This document shows positions 1 through 5,965 of a stretch of DNA of 11,891 bases, piece after piece. Numbering within the stretch: position 1 is the first letter of the stretch; the number at the start of each line of letters is the position of its first letter. The stretch comes from Noviherbaspirillum sp. (GTDB lineage Bacteria; Pseudomonadota; Gammaproteobacteria; Burkholderiales; Burkholderiaceae). Made by a program: the position numbers and the translations under genes. The stretch covers positions 1 through 11,891 of the forward strand of contig JAQGLQ010000213.1 of NCBI GenBank assembly GCA_028292785.1, given 5' to 3'. The notes below the pieces were generated by a model, which saw only the letters and a list, made by a program, of their open reading frames with translations, made no database searches and had not been told where the DNA came from.

Positions 1-202
1 CTTCCTTCACCGAGTCGCCGGCGAGCCCGAATGCCTCGTAGCCGCGCGAGATCAAAAATTGCGCGGTTTCCGCGGCCACTTCGGCTTTCAGGTCGCAGAC
101 CGCGACGCGCGCGTTTTCACGGGCGAGGAAATGCGCGATCGTGCCGCCGATATTCGGCCCGGCGCCGAACACGATGGCCACCTTGCCTTCAAGTCGATTC
201 AT
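1..202 (-). CDS. SDR-family oxidoreductase, N-terminal part (gene runs off the left edge)
   Basis: About 67 N-terminal residues of a Rossmann-fold short-chain dehydrogenase/reductase are visible. The protein starts MNRLEGKVAIVFGAG and has a glycine-rich nucleotide loop G13-A-G15-P-N17-I-G19-G. This departs from the textbook TGxxxGxG motif: Phe replaces Thr and Asn replaces the middle Gly. Asp37 at the end of the second beta strand (VAVCD) suggests NAD(H) rather than NADP(H). The ATG at 202-200 is preceded on its strand by an AAGGAAAA ribosome-binding site. The catalytic Ser/Tyr/Lys region lies outside the window, so enzyme class and substrate cannot be given. It follows the Bug receptor gene on the same strand after 59 bases, so the two are probably co-transcribed and may serve uptake and oxidation of the same compound. 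Confidence 0.85.
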   Translation of the reverse strand, partial: MNRLEGKVAIVFGAGPNIGGTIAHFLARENARVAVCDLKAEVAAETAQFLISRGYEAFGLAGDSVKE

Positions 203-247
203 GGATGGTTTTCCTTCAACGTTGTTGACATGCGGGAGAACGGCGCA

Positions 248-259
248 GGCTTGCAAGCC
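248..259. repeat. 12-bp perfect palindrome just after the Bug gene stop
   Basis: GGCTTGCAAGCC reads the same on both strands and lies two bases beyond the stop codon of the minus-strand Bug gene, in the 59-base gap before the SDR start. It could form a short intercistronic hairpin (4-bp stem, 4-base loop). No T-run follows, so it is not a convincing terminator. Confidence 0.35.
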
Positions 260-261
260 GT

Positions 262-1236
262 TCAATCCACTTTCAGATTGGTCTGCTTTACCAGTCTCAT
301 GTACGATTCGATGTCCCGGTTGATCTGGGTGGCGAACTGGTCGGGGCTGGTGGCGACCACCTTCACGCCGAAGCCCTCGATCCTGGCCGTCACCTCGGGC
401 GTCTTGAGTACCTTCACCAGTTCCGCGTTGAGCCGGTCGATGACGGCACGGGGCGTGCCGGCATGGGTGGCGAAGCCCATGTTCGCGGCTACTTCGAATC
501 CGGGATATCCGGCTTCCGCCACGGTCGGGATATCGGGCGTGAGCGATGAGCGCTGCGTCGAGCCGACCGCGAGGATTTTCAGCTTGCCGGCTTTCGCATG
601 CTGCGTCACCGAGGTGAGCGCGGCGAACATGGCTGTCACGTCGCCCGCCAGCAGGCCGGGCGTCGCCTGCGCCACGCCCTTGTACGGGATATGCGTCATC
701 TTCACGCCGGACATCAGCGCCAGCTGTTCCATGCCGAGATGGTGCAGCGTGGCGTTGCCCGGCGAACCGTAATTGATCCTGCCGGGGTTGGCCTTGGCCT
801 GCGCCACCAGGTCCTGCACCGAATCGACTCCGGCCCCCGGATTCACAACCAGATACATCGGACCCTGGATTGCCTGCGTCACCGCGGCGAAATCGCGCAA
901 CGGGTTATAGGCGAGGTTCGGATAGATCGCCGCGTTGATCGCATAGGTATTGTTGTCGTGCAGGAATAGCGTGTGGCCATCCGGTGTCGCTTTCGACAGG
1001 AAGTACTGTGCGCCGATGATGCCGCTCGCGCCGGGCTTGTTTTCGATGATGACCTGCTGGCCGGTGTTTTCGGCGAGCTTTTGACCTACCACCCGCGCCA
1101 ATCCGTCGGGCAGGCCGCCGGGTCCGTAGGGCACGACGATGTAGACGGGTTTCTGGGAAGTGGCCTGGGCATGCGCGCCCGGGTGCCCGAGGACCGCAGC
1201 CGCGAAAGCGGCAAGGACCATGGTTCTGCGTACCAT
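262..1236 (-). CDS. Bug/TctC-family periplasmic substrate-binding protein (receptor 1)
   Basis: A 324-residue tripartite tricarboxylate transporter receptor. Such proteins capture a small ligand, usually a carboxylate or related compound, in the periplasm. The start is set at the ATG at 1236 because GGAGGA lies 4 bases upstream; an in-frame ATG seven codons earlier has no comparable site. A Sec signal peptide covers about residues 1-23 (basic MVRR, hydrophobic core, AHA before Gln24). The mature protein begins with the ligand-loop pattern VVPYGPGGLPDGLAR (residues 34-48). It then has the family blocks IIENKPGASGIIGA, HIPYKGVAQATPGLLAGDV and DIPTVAEAGYPGFE, and ends NLKVD, close to the end of the second Bug gene. 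No tctA/tctB membrane genes are in the window, as is usual for orphan Bug genes. It probably forms a transcription unit with the SDR gene that follows. Ligand unknown. Confidence 0.93.
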   Translation of the reverse strand: MVRRTMVLAAFAAAVLGHPGAHAQATSQKPVYIVVPYGPGGLPDGLARVVGQKLAENTGQQVIIENKPGASGIIGAQYFLSKATPDGHTLFLHDNNTYAINAAIYPNLAYNPLRDFAAVTQAIQGPMYLVVNPGAGVDSVQDLVAQAKANPGRINYGSPGNATLHHLGMEQLALMSGVKMTHIPYKGVAQATPGLLAGDVTAMFAALTSVTQHAKAGKLKILAVGSTQRSSLTPDIPTVAEAGYPGFEVAANMGFATHAGTPRAVIDRLNAELVKVLKTPEVTARIEGFGVKVVATSPDQFATQINRDIESYMRLVKQTNLKVD

Positions 1237-1374
1237 CTGTTCCTCCGTTGTCTCCATGCTTGTCCGCGCCTGTGTGGTGCCTGCTTCAAGGCGTCTGCTC
1301 GCGTATACGTCTGCGATTCGGAGAGTATCCGCCGACTTCCTGCAAGCTACAACGCATAAAACCGACTAGCTGTT

Positions 1375-1389
1375 ATACAAAAATCGTAT
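1375..1389. promoter_or_regulatory. Candidate LysR-type regulator box ATAC-N7-GTAT
   Basis: The sequence ATACAAAAATCGTAT matches exactly the ATAC-N7-GTAT recognition pattern described for LysR-type activators of aromatic catabolism such as CatR, ClcR and CbnR, and it contains the general T-N11-A core. It lies between two divergent operons, about 140 bases upstream of receptor 1 and 230 bases upstream of receptor 2. No LysR gene is inside the window, so the regulator would have to be encoded elsewhere. A chance match of eight fixed bases is possible. Confidence 0.35.
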
Positions 1390-1481
1390 TTCCGAGAAGG
1401 GCGCAATGGAGCTTGTGCTTCGTCACGCCGCTCGCCAGTCTCCGACCCCGCTGCCGATCGACGCGGCTCGCCTGGCACGCA

Positions 1482-1495
1482 ACGTGCTAACACGT
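1482..1495. promoter_or_regulatory. Inverted repeat, possible operator
   Basis: ACGTG-CTAA-CACGT has 5-bp perfect arms around a 4-base spacer. It lies about 125 bases upstream of the receptor 2 start, at a place where a repressor or activator site would be expected. No regulator family is identified. Confidence 0.25.
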
Positions 1496-1620
1496 GAAGC
1501 CGGCTGGACCGGCAAGACAAATGGGGCAAGCGCGCCGCATGACTCTCATACGGCACGCTTTTCGATTAGAATCCAGGGGAGTTGCAAATAACAAAAATGA
1601 GTACATCAAGGAGACATCCG

Positions 1621-2610
1621 ATGGCGTTCGCTATTCGTAAACTGGTTCAATGGAGCTGTGTGCTGCCGCTGCTGGCAATCGGCGCCGCGCAGGCGCAGCA
1701 ATCGGCGGCACCGGCCTATCCCACGCAACCGATCAAGATCGTCGTGCCCTTTCCCGCGGGCGGCGGCGTCGACGCGACGGCGCGCGTGCTTGGCGAAAAG
1801 CTGCGCGCGCGCTTCGGCCAGATGGTGGTGGTGGAAAACCGCACCGGCGCGGGCGGCAATCTCGGCGCCGAATACGTCGCATCGGCGGCGCCCGATGGCT
1901 ACACGCTGATGAATACCGCGGGCGGTCCGCTGACCATCAATTCCATGCTCTACAAGAAGGTCAATTACGACCCGGCGGCGTTCGAGCCGATCGCGCTGCT
2001 CGGCTACAGTCCGATGGTGCTTGCGGTGCGCAAGGATTTTCCCGCCAAAACCATCAGTGAACTGATCACTTACACGAAGACGAATCCGGGCAAGGTCAAC
2101 TTCGCCTCGCAGGGCAACGCCACCACTTCGCATCTTTCGCTGGAACTGTTCCAGCAGCTGACCGGGGGCAAGGTATCGCATGTGCCTTATCGCGGTACCG
2201 CGCCGGCGGCGGCCGATCTGATCGCCGGCCATGTCGATGCGATGTTCGGGGAGATCGCCACGCTGATCCCGTTGCACAACGCCGGCAATATCCGCATCCT
2301 GGCCAGCGCGACCAACCAGCGGCTCGCCGCGCTGCCCGCCATTCCGACGCTGCAGGAACACGGGCTCGCGAATTTTCGCGCTTCCGCCTGGTTCGGATTC
2401 GTCGCGCCGCCGAAGACGCCGCCCGCCATCATCAAGCTCCTGAACGAAGCCGTGAACGATGCGCTCAAGATGCCTGAAGTGCGGCAGCATCTGGCGAAGA
2501 TTCATGTGGAGGTGATCGGCGGTTCGCCGAACGAGCTGGTCGGCTATATCAATGACGAGACCAAGCGCTGGGGCGATGTGATCCGGCTTGCGAACATCAA
2601 GCTCGATTGA
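1621..2610 (+). CDS. Bug/TctC-family periplasmic substrate-binding protein (receptor 2)
   Basis: A 329-residue orphan tripartite-tricarboxylate-type receptor. The ATG at 1621 is chosen because AAGGAG lies 6 bases upstream (1609-1614); the earlier TTG at 1582 and ATG at 1597 lack a comparable site and would add a polar stretch ahead of the signal peptide. Residues 1-25 are a Sec signal (MAFAIRK, hydrophobic core, AQA before Gln26). The ligand-loop block IVVPFPAGGGVDATAR spans residues 40-55. It is followed by VVVENRTGAGGNLGAEY, a PDGYTLM block, HVPYRGTAPAAADLIAGHV and IPTLQEHGL. It is the first gene of the plus-strand block and lies 47 bases before the split nitrile hydratase-like genes, so it may deliver the substrate of that enzyme or bind its product. 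That link rests only on position. Confidence 0.93.
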   Translation: MAFAIRKLVQWSCVLPLLAIGAAQAQQSAAPAYPTQPIKIVVPFPAGGGVDATARVLGEKLRARFGQMVVVENRTGAGGNLGAEYVASAAPDGYTLMNTAGGPLTINSMLYKKVNYDPAAFEPIALLGYSPMVLAVRKDFPAKTISELITYTKTNPGKVNFASQGNATTSHLSLELFQQLTGGKVSHVPYRGTAPAAADLIAGHVDAMFGEIATLIPLHNAGNIRILASATNQRLAALPAIPTLQEHGLANFRASAWFGFVAPPKTPPAIIKLLNEAVNDALKMPEVRQHLAKIHVEVIGGSPNELVGYINDETKRWGDVIRLANIKLD

Positions 2611-2633
2611 GCGTCCGGCCACGTTTTTACAAT
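2607..2633 (+). promoter_or_regulatory. Candidate internal promoter ahead of the hydratase genes
   Basis: TTGAGC (2607-2612) and TACAAT (2628-2633) resemble -35 and -10 boxes but are separated by only 15 bases, shorter than the ideal 17. Transcription would start near 2640, giving a leader of about 18 bases carrying the ribosome-binding site. The hydratase genes could therefore be transcribed separately from receptor 2. Evidence is weak. Confidence 0.25.
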
Positions 2634-2657
2634 CTGCTTAAAACTAGGAGAAAAACA

Positions 2658-2984
2658 ATGAACGAGCCACGCGGTCTTCACGATGTGGGCGGCCTGCCGG
2701 CCGGCCCCGTCGAACGCAGCGAGCATACTTATGGACCATGGGAACGGCGCGTCGATGCGCTGAACATCCTCATGTCCGCGCGCGGGGTATTTACCACCGA
2801 TGCATCGCGCCGCATCAAGGAACAGCTTCCGGAAGAAGCCTATGAAAACCTTACCTACTACGAACGCTGGGTCGCCGGCCTCGGCAATCTTCTGCTCGAA
2901 CGCGGCGTCATCACTTCCGACGAACTGGCACGCAAGATGATCGAGGTCGAGGCACGGCATAAGGCAGCGGGGGGCAAGGAATGA
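2658..2984 (+). CDS. Nitrile hydratase / thiocyanate hydrolase-type subunit matching the N-terminal part of NHase beta
   Basis: A 108-residue soluble protein matching only the N-terminal, helical part of a nitrile hydratase beta subunit. It opens with G6-L-H-D-V-G-G, the start block that in the family reads GIHDxGG. It ends with the helical block Y67-Y-E-R-W71 and LLLERGVITSDEL. Ordinary two-subunit beta chains are about twice as long, so this is half of one. Thiocyanate hydrolase and the toyocamycin nitrile hydratase ToyJKL are known three-subunit relatives. Arginines in ASRRIKEQL (about residue 54) sit where beta chains place an arginine that contacts the oxidised claw cysteines; this placement is from memory and needs alignment. 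The ATG at 2658 has TAGGAG upstream; an in-frame GTG at 2607 overlaps receptor 2 and has no good site. The stop overlaps the next gene's start by 4 bases. Activator proteins of the P14K type resemble this region but lack the HDxGG opening. Confidence 0.85.
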   Translation: MNEPRGLHDVGGLPAGPVERSEHTYGPWERRVDALNILMSARGVFTTDASRRIKEQLPEEAYENLTYYERWVAGLGNLLLERGVITSDELARKMIEVEARHKAAGGKE

Positions 2985-3292
2985 CGGCCGCACCGGCGAC
3001 GGAATCGATCGCCGCGCGCTTCGGCGTCGGCGATGCGGTGCGTGTCCTCAAGGCTTTCCCGCCGGGACATATCAGGACGCCGTATTACATCCGCGGACAG
3101 ATGGGCACGATTGACGCGGTATGCGGCGCCTTTCCGAATCCCGAAGAACGGGCTTTCCTGCGACCCGGACTGCCGGCGCAACCGCTGTACCGGGTACGCT
3201 TCCTGCAGCGCGACATCTGGCCGGACTATGAAGGCTGCGACACCGACAGTGTCGTGATCGATATCTATCAACATTGGCTAGAACCCGCCTGA
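2981..3292 (+). CDS. Nitrile hydratase / thiocyanate hydrolase-type subunit matching the C-terminal part of NHase beta
   Basis: A 103-residue protein with the SH3-like barrel found at the C-terminal end of nitrile hydratase beta and as the separate alpha subunit of thiocyanate hydrolase. The core reads F14-G-V-G-D18, then G29-H-I-R-T-P-Y-Y-I-R-G39 (beta chains have GHTRxPxYxRG), then GTIDAVCGAFPN, PLYRVRF, WPDYEG and a D-I-Y-Q-H-W-L-E-P end. Arg32 and Arg38 are candidates for the active-site arginine that hydrogen-bonds to the oxidised cysteines. ATGA overlap with the preceding gene, with GGGGGCAAGGA upstream, implies translational coupling. It is not a frameshifted beta gene: each half has its own start, stop and ribosome-binding site. 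The split pattern and gene order (beta-N, beta-C, alpha) resemble scnB-scnA-scnC, but substrate cannot be assigned. Confidence 0.85.
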   Translation: MTAAPATESIAARFGVGDAVRVLKAFPPGHIRTPYYIRGQMGTIDAVCGAFPNPEERAFLRPGLPAQPLYRVRFLQRDIWPDYEGCDTDSVVIDIYQHWLEPA

Positions 3293-3303
3293 GGAGACAC
3301 AAC

Positions 3304-3987
3304 ATGTCAAGCACACACCATCATCACGATCATGACCATGACCATGATCACGGCCACGATCATGACCAGCCGCATCCCCACCAGGCCGACATGGAAGACA
3401 GCATGGGCCATTATCAGGTCATGGAGGTCGCGCTGCGCGAACTGCTGATCGAGAAGGGCATCATCACTGCCGAAGACGTGCGGCGCGGCATCGAGCTCAT
3501 GGATTCCCGCTCGCCCGCGCTTGGTGCAAAAATCATCGCGCGCGCCTGGGTCGATGCACAATTCAAGAGCGAACTGCTGGCCGACGCGGGGAAGGCGGCG
3601 CGCTCGCTCGGCATCGAACCGGGAGCAACGCACCTGGTCGCCGTCGAGAACACGCCGAAGCTGCACAACGTTGTCGTATGCACGCTGTGCTCCTGCTATC
3701 CGCGTACCGTGCTCGGCCTGCCTCCAGACTGGTACAAGAGCAGGAGCTACCGCAGCCGCATCGTGCGCGAGCCGCGCGCGGTGCTGCGCGAGTTCGGCAC
3801 CGAGCTACACGCCGACACCGAAGTCCGGGTACACGATTCGACCGCCGACCTGCGCTTCCTCGTGCTGCCGATGCGCCCCGAGGGCACCGAGGGATGGAGC
3901 GAAGAGCGCCTTGCCGGCATCGTCACGCGCGACAGCATGATCGGCGTCACCGTGGCGCGGGCAGACGAGGTGGCATCCGCGGCCTGA
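3304..3987 (+). CDS. Cobalt-type nitrile hydratase / thiocyanate hydrolase-type alpha (metal-binding) subunit with His-rich tail
   Basis: A 227-residue catalytic subunit. The metal claw is C126-T-L-C129-S-C131 within VVCTLCSCYPRTVLGLPPDWYK. Threonine at the second position is typical of non-corrin Co(III) enzymes; iron enzymes usually have serine. Two of the cysteines are expected to be oxidised to sulfinic and sulfenic acids. Further family blocks are YRSRIVREPRAVLREFG, LRFLVLPMRPEGTEGWSE and TRDSMIGV. The family reaction is hydration of a nitrile to an amide (or thiocyanate hydrolysis) in the cytoplasm. Residues 5-26 hold 12 histidines alternating with aspartates, ahead of the normal fold, probably a cobalt-binding tail. 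After the claw the sequence has Arg-Thr where two-subunit enzymes usually have Trp-Pro, which may mark the three-subunit branch (recalled, unaligned). The ATG at 3304 follows GAGGAG by 7 bases; an upstream in-frame start at 3274 overlaps the previous gene. Confidence 0.92.
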   Translation: MSSTHHHHDHDHDHDHGHDHDQPHPHQADMEDSMGHYQVMEVALRELLIEKGIITAEDVRRGIELMDSRSPALGAKIIARAWVDAQFKSELLADAGKAARSLGIEPGATHLVAVENTPKLHNVVVCTLCSCYPRTVLGLPPDWYKSRSYRSRIVREPRAVLREFGTELHADTEVRVHDSTADLRFLVLPMRPEGTEGWSEERLAGIVTRDSMIGVTVARADEVASAA

Positions 3988-4116
3988 TTTTCCGGTTATC
4001 GATGAAACGAGCGCGCCGGATCAAGGGCGCGGCATCCACCATCGCGGGACGAAAAATTTGATGGTTTTCAACCGGATTCCGCCGCAGTGCGGAGTTCGTC
4101 TACATAAGGGTTTTCG

Positions 4117-5079
4117 ATGCGGACCAAATTGATGTCCATGGCTGTATTGCTCTCTATCGGCGTAGTCGCCGGCGCTTCCGCGCAGGGAGCGTATCCCACC
4201 CGGCCGGTGAAGATTATCGTCGGTTTTCCGCCCGGCGTGCCCGGCGACGTGATGGCCCGCATCATGGCGCCCAAGCTGGCCGAGGTCCTCGGCCAGCCGG
4301 TCATCGTCGAGAACAAGCCTGGCGCCGGCAGCAGCATCGGTGCATCCAGCGTCGCCAAATCCGCACCGGACGGTTATACGCTGTTCATGAGCTCGATCGC
4401 CAATACGGTCAATCAGAGTCTGTACAAGCTCGACTTCGATTTTGCGAAAGACCTCGCACCCATTTCACTCGTGGCTGACGTGCCGGGAGTGCTGGTCACA
4501 CATGCATCCGGTCCGGCGTCGATCGCCGCCGCGGTGGCGGCAGCGAAGGCAAAGCCGGGGGAGGTCACCTACGGCTCGTCGGGCAGCGGTACCAGCACCC
4601 ACCTGTATGGGGAACTGTTCAGCCTCGCCACCAAAACGAAGCTCAATCACATCCCGTACAAGGGCAGTTCGCAGGTGGCCGTGGATCTGCTCGCGGGCCG
4701 CATCGACCTGATGTTCACGCCGGCGCCTACCGTGATGCAGTCCGTCAAATCGGGCAGGCTCAAGGCGGTCGCCGCGCTCGGCAAGCAGCGTCTGCGGGAT
4801 TTGCCGGATGTGCCGACGTTCACCGAAAGCGGGATTCCCGGCTATGAGGCGGCGTTCTGGTTCGGATTGAATGCGCCTGCTGCGACGCCCAAGCCCATCA
4901 TCGACAGGCTGAACAGGGAAGTGGTGAAGGTGCTCGCGATGCCGGATGTGAAAGCGCAGTTCCTGGCGCAGAGCATCGAGCCGGTGACGAGTTCGCCTGA
5001 AGGCTTCGCGGCGTTTGTCCGGCAGGATATCGAGAAGTGGACGGGGGTGGTGAAGACGGCGGGAGTCAAGCCGGATTGA
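4117..5079 (+). CDS. Bug/TctC-family periplasmic substrate-binding protein (receptor 3)
   Basis: A 320-residue receptor with a signal peptide at about residues 1-22 (MRTK, hydrophobic core, ASA before Gln23). ATAAGGG (4104-4110) precedes the ATG by 6 bases. Family blocks are PVIVENKPGAGSSIGAS, a PDGYTLF block, HIPYKGSSQVAVDLLAGRID and DVPTFTESGIPGYEA. The first ligand loop is unusual: it reads G36-F-P-P-G-V-P-G-D44-V-M-A-R, whereas the other two receptors here keep the standard Gly-Gly pair (PGGLPD, AGGGVD). This may shift specificity. It follows the alpha-subunit gene after 129 bases that hold no convincing terminator, so read-through is plausible but a separate promoter cannot be excluded. 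It is probably the last gene of the block, since a strong inverted repeat follows its stop. Confidence 0.92.
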   Translation: MRTKLMSMAVLLSIGVVAGASAQGAYPTRPVKIIVGFPPGVPGDVMARIMAPKLAEVLGQPVIVENKPGAGSSIGASSVAKSAPDGYTLFMSSIANTVNQSLYKLDFDFAKDLAPISLVADVPGVLVTHASGPASIAAAVAAAKAKPGEVTYGSSGSGTSTHLYGELFSLATKTKLNHIPYKGSSQVAVDLLAGRIDLMFTPAPTVMQSVKSGRLKAVAALGKQRLRDLPDVPTFTESGIPGYEAAFWFGLNAPAATPKPIIDRLNREVVKVLAMPDVKAQFLAQSIEPVTSSPEGFAAFVRQDIEKWTGVVKTAGVKPD

Positions 5080-5093
5080 CAAGGATTCTCTTC

Positions 5094-5120
5094 GGCGAAG
5101 CGGATCGATCCGTCTTCGCC
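5094..5120. terminator. Inverted repeat between convergent genes, probable bidirectional terminator
   Basis: GGCGAAGCGGATC is followed directly by GATCCG, a bulged T, and CTTCGCC, so 13 base pairs can form with a single bulge. It starts 15 bases after the receptor 3 stop and 42 bases beyond the end of the converging permease gene. No T-run follows on either strand, so it is not a classical intrinsic terminator, but its position and near-perfect stem fit transcript-end formation for both genes. Confidence 0.55.
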
Positions 5121-5161
5121 AGCCTCCTTCACCAGCTTCCCGCACCTCTCGTGATCGGCCG

Positions 5162-5965
5162 CTACGATTCCGGCTTCCGCCGCGGCCTGGGCGGATACAT
5201 CCACATCACGACCAGGATCATCAAGAGCAACAAGCCTGTCAGCGAATAGGCTGTGTCGTCCATTTCGAGCGTGGGCATCGCGTGCTTCGCGATGTTGTAG
5301 GCGGCAACGCCGTACGAGAGGCAGACGATCAGCCATCCCACGACCCTCCGATAGCGGCGGCTCATCTGCGCGCCGTCGGCGCGGCGGGCGATACGGCACA
5401 GCAGGCGGCCGTCGAGCGTGTCGGTGATGACCATGCCCGCGGTGAAAATCAGTCCGGCGGCGAGGGCGCCCATGATGCCGCCCTTGTTGGTGGCGACGTA
5501 ACCCCATGCCGATGCCTGCGTTGCCGTATCGAATACGGTCGCGAACAGCACGCCAATCAGGACGATCGCGAACGGGCTGGAATGGTTGCGCAGCCGCGCC
5601 GGGATCAGTTTCATTTTCCAGCCGGTCGGCTGATAGGCGCGGTCCGCTCGCAGCAGCAGACGCAGGTTCAGCGTGCCCACCAGGAGCAGGAGCGCGGTGG
5701 GCAACCAGTTGAATACATGGACCACATGGTCGGGTATGGAGACGGAGTGGGTCAGCTGGCTGACACCCGCCGCGATAACGGTGACCAGCAAGCCGTGGCC
5801 GAGCGCGAACAACGTGCCGGCCCAGGGCGCAAGACGCTTGTCATGCTCGATCGCGCGCCACGTCAAGCCGTCGATGCAGGCGATGTGGTCGGGATCGAGG
5901 CCGTGCCGAAGGCCGAGCACGAACATCAGCAGGAATCCGGTGAAAGAAACGATTTCAGTAGTCAT
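5162..5965 (-). CDS. NiCoT-family cobalt/nickel permease
   Basis: A 267-residue inner-membrane secondary transporter that takes up Co2+ and/or Ni2+. All four NiCoT signatures are present: H21-G-L-D-P-D26-H27-I in the first helix (HX4DH, essential for transport in the family), L52-F-A-L-G-H57, F145-D-T-A-T-Q150, and G177-M-V-I-T-D-T-L-D-G186. About seven or eight hydrophobic segments are visible. Many family members are somewhat longer (around 330-350 residues). Metal choice between Co and Ni cannot be read from sequence, but the cobalt-type enzyme next door favours cobalt. NhlF, a founding member of the family, is a cobalt permease linked to Rhodococcus nitrile hydratase genes. The start at 5965 has only a weak GAG upstream and overlaps the stop of a possible leader ORF by 4 bases, suggesting coupled translation. 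Confidence 0.92.
   Translation of the reverse strand: MTTEIVSFTGFLLMFVLGLRHGLDPDHIACIDGLTWRAIEHDKRLAPWAGTLFALGHGLLVTVIAAGVSQLTHSVSIPDHVVHVFNWLPTALLLLVGTLNLRLLLRADRAYQPTGWKMKLIPARLRNHSSPFAIVLIGVLFATVFDTATQASAWGYVATNKGGIMGALAAGLIFTAGMVITDTLDGRLLCRIARRADGAQMSRRYRRVVGWLIVCLSYGVAAYNIAKHAMPTLEMDDTAYSLTGLLLLMILVVMWMYPPRPRRKPES

Larger units (their letters stand above)
1237..1620. other. Divergent intergenic region between two Bug genes
   Basis: 384 bases with no convincing gene separate the divergently transcribed receptors, so promoters for both operons should lie here. Visible elements are a perfect ATAC-N7-GTAT box (1375-1389), an ACGTG-CTAA-CACGT inverted repeat (1482-1495) and a CGTATACG palindrome (1302-1309). 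A TAGAAT hexamer at 1567-1572 could be a -10 for the plus-strand gene, but no good -35 accompanies it. A 61-codon ORF at 1406-1591 has a weak AGAAGGG upstream but no recognisable protein content, so it is not called as a gene. Confidence 0.6.

Noticed and set aside
1406..1591. 61-codon ORF in the divergent intergenic region
   Set aside because: Only a weak ribosome-binding site, no recognisable protein content, and it overlaps the likely promoter region of receptor 2.
1606..2622. 338-codon minus-strand ORF opposite receptor 2
   Set aside because: Arg-rich composition, no family pattern, and complete overlap with a clear Bug gene.
2658..2984. Annotation as the nitrile hydratase activator (P14K-like)
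   Set aside because: The activator shares the YYxxW helix region, but the GLHDVGG opening is a beta-subunit feature and the next gene supplies the matching C-terminal part.
2658..3292. A single beta-subunit gene broken by a frameshift
   Set aside because: Each half has its own start, stop and upstream Shine-Dalgarno-like sequence, and three-subunit relatives have the same division.
4002..4061. 19-codon basic ORF between the alpha subunit and receptor 3
   Set aside because: No ribosome-binding site and too short to support from sequence alone.
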